Positions 43,862 through 52,932 of a stretch of DNA of 60,000 nucleotides are shown one piece after another. The stretch comes from Adiantum capillus-veneris. Taxonomy: Eukaryota > Streptophyta > Polypodiopsida > Polypodiales > Pteridaceae. The position numbers and the translations under genes are program-made. The stretch lies in contig CM043962.1 of NCBI GenBank assembly GCA_014529385.2, forward strand, positions 44,569,598 to 44,629,597, in the 5' to 3' direction. The notes beneath the pieces are model-generated. The model had not been told where the DNA came from. It ran no database searches and worked only from the letters and a program-made list of their open reading frames with translations. Position 1 is the stretch's first letter; every line of letters begins with the position of its first letter.

Positions 43862-45033
43862 CTAATGTGAGGTGTCGTACCGTGTGCAGGGCCTTTTCTT
43901 TGCCTTGCAAAAGAGGACAATCTTTCTTGTTATGTTGGTCCAAAAGACATATAAAACACAAATTGTGTTTCTTTGCACGCTCAAAATCAGCAGTGATGAG
44001 AGACCCACGCGGAGTATCTCATGATTGCTTAGGCTTCTTAGCCTCTTGTGGGCGTGGAGAGGTAGATTGTCTCTTATTCCTCTTGGAATGTGTGGGAGAT
44101 CTACGTTGCCATTGGCTGTTAGCCACATTGCTCTTTGCAAAAGTATTCTTAGAGTAGGGAACATTTTCTTTCCTCTCTTGGTCATCATCATATCTTTGTG
44201 CATGGCTGATGGCTTCTTCTAAAGGTTTTGGATGTTGGGTCTTGACATGAAGACAAAAGTCTTTGTCAAGACCCCTATTGAAACCCCATATCTTTTGGAA
44301 TTCATCTAGACCTTCTAGTTTTAATATGATTTCCTGATACTTCGAAAGGTATTGTGTGAGAGAGAAGCTAGACATGCGGCATGCATCCCATGCTAACAAA
44401 TTCTTATCTTCTTCATTGGATTCCAAAAACTCTTTGGAGAAAGAAGCTTGAAACGCAGCCCAAGATGGAGGACGGGAATCTATTGGAAATGTCATCCACC
44501 ACTTATAGGCCTTGCCTTTAAGAGATAGACTTGTTCCACAGCCGTCTTTATATCCAGGGTGTGTCTCAATCTATGAATATCACTCCATTTGTGTAAGAAC
44601 ATATTTACCGCATCCTTGTTGCGATCACACTCTTCCCTGTGAAACTCACGAATGGTGATATTCTTAAGTAATGCATTGCTACCTTCTGCATCTTCTGCAG
44701 CAGTTGTCTCTTGGACTCCTTGAGTCATGCGAGCTTGGTTCCCTTGAACGTGCCACTTGTGGATCCTTGAGTCGTTTGTGAATTCATAAATTTCATAAGT
44801 AACTCCGTAAGATTGGTAGCATTTGCATTGAGTGCAGAGAGGTTGCTTTCAAGTACGCTTTGGCGATGTTCCAAAGTCTTGAAAGAAGCCATATCTACAA
44901 GTCCATGATCTCCTAGATCATCATCATCATGCATATTAGTGTCAGTAGCACCCGTGGTGCCCTGATTTTGATCTATGTGCTCAAAATCAAACGTGTGTGT
45001 AGGTGGGATATCCTCACCGGCCATGGTAAACAC
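43862..45033 (-). pseudogene. Chromovirus gag (copy 1) with zinc knuckle
   Basis: It opens at 45,033 (MFTMAGEDIPPTHTFDFEHI) with an acidic N-terminus, a short coiled-coil-like stretch (LEHRQSVLESNLSALNANAT), then the gag core: FHREECDRNKDAVNMFLHKW, PSWAAFQASFSKEFLESNEE and LLAWDACRMSSFSLTQYLSK. A basic stretch and a knuckle follow, C-F-I-C-(4)-H-(4)-C (about 43,956-43,915). Shifts near 44,730 and 44,495 break the frame. Copy 2 lacks the second half. Confidence 0.88.
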
Positions 45034-45611
45034 ACACTAATGCAAAGAGAGAAAAAAAAAACCGACAACTTGTACCTTGAGAAATTGAAGTCTTCGTGTT
45101 TTGTATGCTCCGCGATTTGTGTTGAATGCGAACTTTGCCTTGCGGGAATTTGAGTGCTTCACTTGACATTCATTGTAAGAACACCTTTGATGATTCTTCA
45201 CAAAAACTCGTCGTTTTTGTGAAGGCTTTTCTTCACTTTGAAGCTACCTCGTTGAGGAAAAAAGAATTTTTGGAGGAAAACTTGCCTTCCTTCAAGAAGT
45301 GAAAAGGAAGGATGAAGATACTGCCTTGAAGTTTGAAGCTTTCCCTTTCCTTTTAGTTTTCCTTTGAACACAAGTAGACTATCTTTCCTTGTTACACACA
45401 ACATGAGCCAATAGCTTGATGGTAAAGTGTTGGCTTCTTACCCTCATGGGGTGGGTTCAACCCTCCTTCATGCAAGGGTTAAGCGGGCCTTCCTACGCGT
45501 GCAACCAATGGCGCCAACGGAAGCCTTTGGAGCCTCGGTGCCGTCGAGTTTGACTTGGTCGCCTACCTTTGTCATCCGCTATGGAGGGCATAGGTGGGGC
45601 GGCCGTGGTCA
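45034..45611 (-). mobile_element. Chromovirus leader and truncated 5' LTR (copy 1)
   Basis: It matches 48,091-48,660 of copy 2, including the tRNA-like module. The match stops at 45,611, where RNase H sequence of copy 2 begins abruptly ('gtcagcaccatataaatag'). Confidence 0.8.
45405..45473 (+). other. tRNA-Lys-like module in LTR (copy 1)
   Basis: 'tagcttgatggtaaag' fits an internal A box and 'gggttcaaccct' a B box at tRNA spacing, with a CTT at the anticodon position. The anticodon stem pairs poorly, so it is a decayed tRNA-derived sequence or SINE head rather than a working tRNA gene. It is antisense to the element. Confidence 0.5.
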
Positions 45612-46756
45612 GCACCATATAAATAGTGTCGCCACTTTCGTAAAGCGTGAATTATGGCATAGAGCTTTCTCTCATAAACAATAATTTTGTTGAGCTCTAT
45701 CTAACTTTTTACTTTCAAAGGCTATAGGTCTTCCCTCCTGGAGAAGTACTGCACCAATGTCTTTATCACTAGCATCAGTCTCTACCACAAACCGCTTAAG
45801 TGGGTCGACGATTGCTAGGATGGGAGCAGTGGCTATAGCTACCTTGAGTTGTTCGAAACTACGTTTTTGGGCTTCTTCCCAAGAAAAGGTCTTACCTTTT
45901 GCTTTAAGTTGATCCGTCATAGGAACATCGATTTTGGCATAATCACGGATATACTGTTGCTAAAATCGAGCCATGCCTAAAAATATTTGAAGCTCCTCAA
46001 CCGTGATGGGATGTGGCCATCGAAGAATGGCAGCGACCTTGTGAGTGTCCATCTTAATGCCATAATAAGAGATCACATGACCGAGGTAATGTATCTCTGT
46101 TTTAAAGAAATCGCACTTGCTTTGTTTAGCATACAACGCGTAAGCTCGTAGCTGTTCGAACACTAATCGTAAGTGTTCTATGTATTCATCTTCAGTCTTA
46201 CTGTAAATGAGAATGTCATCAAGGAAAACCACAACAAATTTTCCAAGATAGGGACGTAAGACACTATACATGCATGTCATAAATGTAGCTGGAGCATTGG
46301 TTAGACCAAAAGACATAACCAAAAATTCAAAATGCCCGAACCGTGTTCTAAAGGCAATTTTGCAGATATCTTGTAAAAGGATACGCACCTAGTGGTATCC
46401 TGAACAAAGATCTATCTTTGTATAGTATCTTTCCCCATGGAGTTGATCAAACAACTCATCTACTATTGGGAGAGGATACTTGTTCTTGATGGTTATGGCG
46501 TTTAATCCGCGATAATCTACGCACATGCGCATAGTACCATCTTTCGTTTTTACCGATAGAATTGGTGATGCCCAAGGCGAAGTTCTAGTCTAATGAAACC
46601 ACCGGCGAGGTAGTCAGCCAACTGACTCTCAACCTCCTTGGCTTCTTTAGCACTCATACAATAAGGTGGTTTACTCACCGGTTTAGTGCCTGCATCTATG
46701 CCATGTTGCACATCACGTGTAGGAGGTAAACCCGGTGGTAAATCACTTGAGAACAC
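45612..46756 (-). pseudogene. Chromovirus RT-RNase H (copy 2), truncated
   Basis: Minus frames 46,756-46,550, 46,388-45,960 and 45,920-45,672 give the RT start, RT palm ([32 protein letters not shown]), the thumb absent from copy 1 (KCDFFKTEIHYLGHVISYYG; ILRWPHPITVEELQIFLGMA) and the first part of RNase H. RNase H is cut at 45,612. The integrase is missing. Confidence 0.92.
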
Positions 46757-47089
46757 ATCACTATACTCCGTGAGTAAGCGAGTTAGATTTTTTCGTGCAA
46801 AAGGAGAAAGTAAACTAGAGTTATGTTGGGATGGAGAATCTTGTTATTCTTGTAATATTTGTTTCACAACAGTTACACGTTGCTCTATAGAATCAAAATT
46901 AAGAGCACTTTGCTCGTTAGATTTGTTAACACTTTTTTTTATCAGTAGAATTCATTGCACTTTGCATACCATTACTAGAATTCACCGCACTTTGCTCTTG
47001 AGAATTCAAAAGACTTGGAGACAAGCAATAACACAAAAAGACTTCATCTATTAAATCCACTTTCTGCAAAATGAAATCTCGACTGTACA

Positions 47090-47484
47090 TATAAGAGGTG
47101 CAGATGGTATATTTTTCTCACCAAGCAAAAGCACATGTTTACCATTGGCCATAAGGGATAAGGAGTTGTATTCATAACTAGTGTGCAATGTGTTTCCTAA
47201 ACCATGCAGCCACTCCCGCCCTAAAACTACATCAGCACTCCATGTTCATAACTTGGAAGTCAAGGGTCATCGTATGATCTTGAACAATAAGATCAAGCCC
47301 TTGAACTATCGTGTCCCATACTTCTTTATCATTCCCAGACATCTGCTCCACCATATACTTCAATTTCTTGACTAGCTTATAGTTCAAGAAGTTATGAGTT
47401 GCACCATCATCCACTAAAATTCGAACATGTTGTCCGTTAATAGTGCCATGCATGCGAATCAAATCATGGGGGCCAAAGGTGGAC
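47090..47484 (-). pseudogene. Chromovirus protease (copy 2)
   Basis: The catalytic loop VRILVDDGATHNFLNYKLVK is intact at about 47,440-47,375. A deletion of about 15 bases after it and a loss near 47,236 disturb the rest. The frame reads through to NDKEVWDTIVQGLDLIVQDH. Upstream it is joined directly to gag by a deletion. Confidence 0.85.
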
Positions 47485-48090
47485 TGATTTGGAGAAAGAA
47501 GCTTGAAACGCAGCCGAAGATGGAGGACGGGCATCTATTGGAAATGTCATCCACCACTTATATGCCTTTCCTTTAAGAGATAGGCTTGTTTCCAAATCCG
47601 TCTTTATATCCGGGGTGTGTCTCAATCTATGAATATCACTCCATTTGTGTAAGAACGTATTGACCGCATCCTTGTTGCAATCACACTCTTCCCCGTGAAA
47701 CTCAGGAATGGTGATATTCTTAAGTAATGCATTACTACCTCCTGTATCTTCTACAATACTTCTCTCTTGGACTCCTTGAGTCGTGCGAGCTTGGTTTCCT
47801 TGGACCGTACCACTTGTGGCTCCTTGAGTCGTTTGTGAATTCATAAATTTCACAAGTAACTCCGTAAGATTGGTAACATTTGCATTGAGTGCAGAGAGGT
47901 TGCTTTCAAGTACGCTTTGGCGATGTTCCAAAGTCTTGAAAGAAGCCATATCTACAAGCCCATGATCTCTTAGATCATCATCATCATGCATATTAGTGTC
48001 AATAGTACTCGTGGTGCCCTGATTTTGATCTACGTGCTCAAAATCAAACGTGTGTGTAGGTGGGATATCCTCACCGGCCATGGTAAACAC
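47485..48090 (-). pseudogene. Chromovirus gag (copy 2), C-terminus deleted
   Basis: The open frame runs from 48,090 through the N-terminal and core regions to PSSAAFQASFSK, and there jumps to pre-protease sequence. Compared with copy 1 about 650 bases, including the zinc knuckle, are missing. The remaining gag frame has no internal stop, better preserved than in copy 1. Confidence 0.88.
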
Positions 48091-48946
48091 ACACTAATGC
48101 AAAGAGAGAAAAAAAAATGACAACTTGTACCTTGAGAAATTGAAGACTTTGTGTTTTGTATGCTCCGCGATTTGTGTTGCATGCGAACCTCGCCTTGCGG
48201 GAATTTGAGCGCTTCACTTGTCATTCGTTGTAAGAACATCTTTGATGATTCTTCACAAAAACTAGTCATTTTTGTGAAGGCTTTTCTTCACTTTGAAGCT
48301 ACCTCCTTGAGGAAAAAAGAATTTTGGAGGAAAACTTGCCTTCCTCCAAGAAATGAAAAGGAAGGGTGAAGATACTTTCTTGAAGTTTGAAGCTTTCCCT
48401 TTTCTTCTAGTTTTCCTTTGAACACAAGTAGACTATCTTTCCTTGTTATACAGAACAAGGGCCAATAGCTTGATGGTAAAGTATTGGCCTCTTACCCTCA
48501 TGGGGTGGGTTTAACCCTCCTTCATGCAAGGGTTAAGTGGGCCTTCTGCACGCGCAGCCAACGGTGCCAACGGAAGCCTTTGGAGCCTCGGTGCTGTCGA
48601 GTTGCCAGTCGAGTTTTCCTTGGTCGCCCGCCTTGGTCATGTGCTATGGAGGGCGTAGGCGGTCAGCTGTCGACCTCGCGCTGCTCCCACGAAAAACTGT
48701 GTCTGCCTTCTTTTTGCTACACAACGAAGACGTCGTTGTCTGCGGGATGTGGGAGAGAAGCAGAGCGTCGCACGCGCATACAAGCTGCTTTTAGCCTCCT
48801 CCTAAAAATAGCTCAAATACTAGTGAAAGGGCGGTGGTAATGCGTGTACTAGTCTCCACCCAACCGTGCTATCGTATAGCCTTCCCCTAGCGTGCACATT
48901 GTCCGACCGTGCCGGTGGCCTTGCCCATAAGACCCATGTCCTTACA
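48091..48946 (-). mobile_element. Chromovirus leader and 5' LTR (copy 2)
   Basis: The LTR starts on the minus strand at 48,946 (TGTAAGGACATGGGTC) and runs down through GC-rich sequence to the tRNA-like module and beyond. The LTR 3' end and primer-binding site were not pinned down. Gag follows at 48,090. Confidence 0.75.
48459..48527 (+). other. tRNA-Lys-like module in LTR (copy 2)
   Basis: Same module as at 45,405, with A-box-like 'tagcttgatggtaaag', CTT at the anticodon position and B-box-like 'gggtttaaccct'. Decayed in the anticodon stem. Confidence 0.5.
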
Positions 48947-50296
48947 TCCTCGTTGGGTTATTATGAAATCTTGCACATCCTAGCATCCAAAGTAACCTTG
49001 AAGGATGCCATCATCCCAAGTAGGCGGCTTCTAAATTTGCAGCTTGTGACCAGCCTTATAGCTTGGGTGGAAAATGATTTCTGGCTCCCCTTATTCAATG
49101 AACCAAGGTGAGCAGTGCGAAACATCTTGCATGTAGAGAAAATTGGGCCAAAGCAATAAAGGAAGGGAGCCATTACTGTTATAATGTTGGATTAAGAATA
49201 CATGTAGCTGGCCATGAGGACAATGACAAGAAAGTTAAAAAGGACTTCATGCACCAGGGATGAGAAAAACAGAGCTTCGATCGAAACCTTGCACAAAGTC
49301 CGTCCCAAAAAACTAAATATCGAGCATACTTGGGCTGATGTCTCCATTGGAACAGTTAAGCAGTGACTATAATAATTGCAATGCAACCAAGAAACCCTTG
49401 AATGCATGAGCAGCAAGGGCAACGATGGTAAGGTCGTCTGAGAAGAAGTAGCAGGATGCTTTCTGATGCCTTTTGCAAGAACACAAGCATCTGGCTTGCG
49501 CTTGCCTGAATCCAAGCTTCCATCAAAAACCGCAAGGTTTTTCAGGGCAGTAGCCTCTTCCTGGCGGCAATCATTGATATCTGGGTTTCCACCACAAGTC
49601 GCAGGTTCTTCTGCTTCATTTTGAGTTTCCATCGATGCTTCCTCTACGCGATCTGATAATGACTCCCTGAAGTTGACACATTGCCAAGTACTGCTGCCCC
49701 ACTACAAAAATAGCCACGCTAGTGCTTCAAAACTGATGGGAAAGGGCTCTCCGTGGAATCTACACTAGCTGTGGCATAAGACGTGCTTGTCGTCTGCAAT
49801 CCCATGATAGCTCCTCATGCTCCAGACTGTGGTTGAGCCGAGGTGGCATACGGCCTTAATGACGGCTTGAAGAGGTCGATTTTGGCTAAGGGTGCTGCCA
49901 TGAAGCTAGTCACGGCAGCTATGGCAACGCGTGTGGGACTGGGGTTTTGCATCCTTGAAAGCCATGTCAGAAGGTGGTTGAACAATCTTGGCAAGAAGCG
50001 CAGATAAGCTCTGCAAGAAATGCAAAAATATCCATTGTGCAGCAATGTATGAGACTGTTAACTACTCTTGTAAAATATGTGGACATCGCCTGCCAGTGGT
50101 GATCTCGGTAGCGCGCATCAATAGAAATGAAAAGCAAGAAAAGCATTGCACAATCGGCATTGCATGAGGGCAGAGCGCAGCTAGCCTACATCAAAGGGAA
50201 ATGCCACGGGTACAGAAAGGGAAACCAAGAAAGGATCTGGAAGAATCAAGGAGAGAGAGAAGATGTGCCCGTCAACTCCAAACTCCACCAATGTGG
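48947..50296. other. Possible captured gene fragment, unrecognised
   Basis: Between the chromovirus LTR and the next LTR. On plus, 'attcaatgaaccaag' followed by 'gtgagcag' (49,110) resembles an exon end, with IIPSRRLLNLQLVTSLIAWV before it. On minus, 'tgcatttcttgcag' near 50,012 resembles an acceptor, and frames such as EEATALKNLAVFDGSLDSGK (49,600-49,500) have coding-like composition. No family was recognised and frames are broken. Confidence 0.3.
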
Positions 50297-50447
50297 TGTG
50301 TTGACATGTGGACAAGAGTAGAACCCAAATGAGCTTGCCTTGCCTGGAGCAAGCACCTCCTTATATTATGCTAGAGAGTTGGTTACAACCATAACATGTC
50401 CGACCACACTAGGTGGCCGGACTCTACCTACACGACCACACACCACA
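50297..50447 (-). mobile_element. Copia-like short LTR, close copy of 39,674-39,830
   Basis: It shares 'ggacaagagtagaac', 'gagcaagcacctccttatat' and 'aaccataacatgtccgacca' with the 39.7-kb LTR. Minus orientation. Confidence 0.75.
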
Positions 50448-50450
50448 TAA

Positions 50451-50563
50451 TGTGAAGTACATGGGATAGAACCAGAATGAGTTCCCTTGCCCTTGAGCAA
50501 GCGTCTCCTTATATCGAGATCTAGGTAGGTGGTCGGACATGCCTGGGACACACACACACCACA
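50451..50563 (-). mobile_element. Second, divergent LTR of the same family
   Basis: It carries related pieces ('agaaccagaatgagttccct', 'gagcaagcgtctccttatat', 'ggtggtcggacatg') and abuts the previous LTR. It is followed by the complement of AAGGGGGGAGG and internal sequence. It looks like one insertion into, or beside, another. Confidence 0.65.
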
Positions 50564-51040
50564 CCTCCCCCCTTAGGGAGAAAAAAGATGGACATCTTTT
50601 CGACAATTTGGGACTCGACAAAAGCGATCAACTCCAACGCCTCATCTGGGGGGAGCGATCATACAACAGCTTCGGGGGTAGGGACTGAACTTGGGGGGTA
50701 GATTCGTCATCATGGAACTCATACATCTTGCTTATGCAAACATTAGGTCGCTATCCCAATGAAATGGACAAGATGAGAAACTACAAAATGAGGGCTATGG
50801 CATAAGAGCATGAACATGATGTTTTTGGTGACATACATCTCTTCCAAAAGGGGCTTGGAGTGAGGATAACACTTATTCAACAAAAACTAGCTTGCAAAAT
50901 GAGCCAAAGATGAAAAGACTATCTCTAAACACCTAAAAAGAAAAGGATAAACTATGGGATTGCGACTCTAGATCACAATTATGAAAGCATAAAGACTAGG
51001 CACCTCTGCACCAATGATGCAACAACTCCTATGTCTTTGA
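50564..51040 (-). mobile_element. Internal remnant of the copia-like element
   Basis: Parallel to 39,831-40,264 (see that entry) and ends in 'gcaacaactcct'. No readable domain. Confidence 0.6.
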
Positions 51041-51160
51041 ACAGTAACCGCAAAATAGATGCAACATCTTCTGCCTGTTCGAATGTATTGAAAATTGTAA
51101 TGACAGAAAATAGACCTCAGCAGTAGCACTTTTTCTGGTTGTTCCAACTTCTCAAGATTG

Positions 51161-51211
51161 TTCCGACCACACTAGGTGGCCTGACTTTACCTACACGACC
51201 ACACACCACAA
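51161..51211 (-). mobile_element. Small LTR fragment of the same family
   Basis: 'tccgaccacactaggtggcc' followed by 'tacctacacgaccacacacc' repeats the LTR edge seen at 39.8 and 50.4 kb. Confidence 0.7.
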
Positions 51212-51461
51212 TATGTGTCTAACCTGGGGGTCAAAAAATTTCGTCTCTAAACTGGCTCCCTTATCCTACTTATGCTTGTTTGAGTTTACTCTCTAGATGT
51301 CCGAGTTTACTATTTCAAAATCTAAAGGTGACGCACGTCTCTGCTTTTGTTTGTGCACTTCTCCTCCTTGGATCACATGGTTGAGGGAAGGAGTCTGAGA
51401 CGGAAGCATGTTATATGACCTGTCCGGCGCATGTGCGTGTGTGTGTGAGAGAGAGAGGACC

Positions 51462-51530
51462 CACTTACCGCAATTGGTTAAGTACAGCACCGGCAGGGCA
51501 AAAGTGTCGACAGTTCAAAATCCGCGTCAG
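51462..51530 (+). other. tRNA-like / SINE-like segment in the probable 5'UTR
   Basis: 'caattggttaagtac' resembles an A box and 'cagttcaaaatccg' a B box at about the right spacing. It lies upstream of the host gene start. Weak; a full cloverleaf was not established. Confidence 0.3.
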
Positions 51531-51658
51531 GCTTTTCTCTCGAGTCCTCGACAGATGCTTCATTGATCCCCCCCCCCCAACACACACATACACAGAGCGA
51601 CGGGATATGTTTGACGCTCCCACTTCGACTGATCTTTCGTGGCTTTTACTCTTCTGTG

Positions 51659-51913
51659 GTATGTCTTTGTGTTGCTAGGTTTATCTGCTGCATCTTGCGT
51701 TAATGTGGCTATGGTGACCTTCAGTTGTATTGCTTGTGATGCATTCATTGTTTTTCTGTTTGCGTTAATCTTTCTTATTACAGAGACCTCTGCACACAAG
51801 CTTTGTGGCACACATGCATATCAAGTTCAACTAGCTGTGTACCAAACAAATTGATCATATCTTTTGACGCCGGAGGAGGAGCCTGGGCAGCTTGTAACGA
51901 CCTTCTTCTGCAG
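51659..51913 (+). other. Probable 5'UTR intron of the host gene
   Basis: Donor 'g|gtatgtc' at 51,659 and acceptor 'ccttcttctgcag' ending 51,913, five bases before the start codon. Splice-motif quality is good, but no transcript evidence is available here. Confidence 0.5.
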
Positions 51914-51917
51914 TGCA

Positions 51918-52932
51918 ATGTGCGAACAGGATGTGCTCTACAGGTTGGACATAGTCTTTTTTGAAACTAAAAAAGACATTTGTATTCAGTGCTGATGGGC
52001 GAAAGAATAAAATAGAGAGTTATCATTGCCATGGCTTACATGTGCTTGAAACTTTCGAACTCATTTGATCATAGTAATGGAACCATGGAGCACACATGGC
52101 ATGCCTGGATAGAGTGCACAGAGCACACCGCAGCTGCATATGGCTCGGGGTGGAGTCCATGGATGGGCCAGATGGTTGTGTTCTGCTGCATGGCCCGGCA
52201 CATCATAGGTCTAGGCATGCTTGGCTAGTTTACGGCCAAGTGTGAATGACTATATCTTTATGTGTATGGGACTCGCATGTTTCGGTTGTAAGTCATTCTG
52301 AGTGCTCCTATGTCTGAGAGCTCCTATGGAGAGCTCATCATGTGAGGTCTTAGGAGAATCTACGATGCCTACATTTCGGTTAATCAAGTGGGTAAGGGGC
52401 TTTTTGATCAATTTAAGTTCTTGCAAAAGACTCTAGAGTGTTGGAGGTCCAAGTACATTCCAAAGTGGCGGCTCAGATCTTCTGTATGGAATTTATCGTA
52501 TTATCTGTTGGTGTGTGATCTTTCGCCTTGTGTTTTGAATGCAAACCTCTCTTTTGAGTTTCTTGCAGTTGTGGAGCTTGTGGATACCACTTGAATTTGA
52601 GCTCTTCTCAGAGACTATTGCTCAGCATAAACCGCAAGGTTCTACGGAAAAGAAGTATTTCATTCTTGAGCATAGATGAGAGCAGATTCAAGCAACTGGA
52701 CAAGTTCGTATGTGCACCGTATGTGCGTGCGAATGGCTCAATAGGACTTCACAAGCTAAGGACGAGGCTTTTATGTGGAAGCTGTGGAAAAGAGATCGGC
52801 CACACGCATTCCAATGATCGAGCTTCCTTTGAGCAAACAGACTCTTCGGATTCAAGCTCCGCATCTGGGACATCAGAGCACCGAAGATTTTGTATCAAGA
52901 TCAAGGCTTTGCAGCCAATTTTGGATCCATAG
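51918..52932 (+). CDS. At4g08330-like plant zinc-ribbon-type protein, 129 aa, two coding exons
   Basis: Coding parts are 51,918-51,943 and 52,569-52,932, joined across a GT-AG intron. The joined product starts MCEQDVLYSCGACGYHLNLS and ends KIKALQPILDP. Two C-X2-C pairs, residues 10-13 (CGAC) and 78-81 (CGSC), could bind one zinc ion. Between them lies the conserved block SISFLSIDESRFKQLDKF. This pattern is the plant family annotated as 'uncharacterized protein At4g08330, chloroplastic'; its function is not known to me. Start choice: the only in-frame Met before the junction, and the family begins a few residues before YSCG. There are no internal stops, unlike every neighbour. A Ser-rich stretch (about residues 95-110) precedes the conserved end. 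Regulation is not visible. Confidence 0.78.
51944..52568 (+). other. Coding intron of the host gene
   Basis: 625 bp from 'ctacag|gttgga' to 'tttcttgcag|ttgtgg'. It splits a Ser codon after two bases (AG|T), and the reading frame is exactly restored on joining. Short frames inside it have no known product. Confidence 0.75.

Larger units (their letters stand above)
40265..48946 (-). mobile_element. Two chromodomain-type gypsy copies in tandem, partly deleted
   Basis: Reading the minus strand: LTR (48,946 down), leader, gag 2, protease 2, RT-RNase H 2, cut at 45,612; then an LTR fragment (45,611 down), leader, gag 1, protease 1, RT-RNase H 1, integrase and chromodomain-like end, polypurine tract, and a truncated LTR (40,389-40,265). 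The two bodies are close copies. The middle LTR lacks its start and the second copy lacks everything after mid-RNase H. Confidence 0.88.

Noticed and set aside
45405-45473. Functional tRNA-Lys gene
   Set aside because: The anticodon stem pairs poorly, the acceptor ends do not pair well and the same block is inside two LTR copies; a derived relic is more likely.
49192-49632. Membrane protein suggested by the hydrophobic C-terminus of the minus-strand frame
   Set aside because: The hydrophobic stretch comes after the coding-like part and probably represents non-coding read-through; no family support.
52031-52228. Small ORF inside the host gene's intron
   Set aside because: No recognisable protein, and it lies wholly within a well-supported GT-AG intron.
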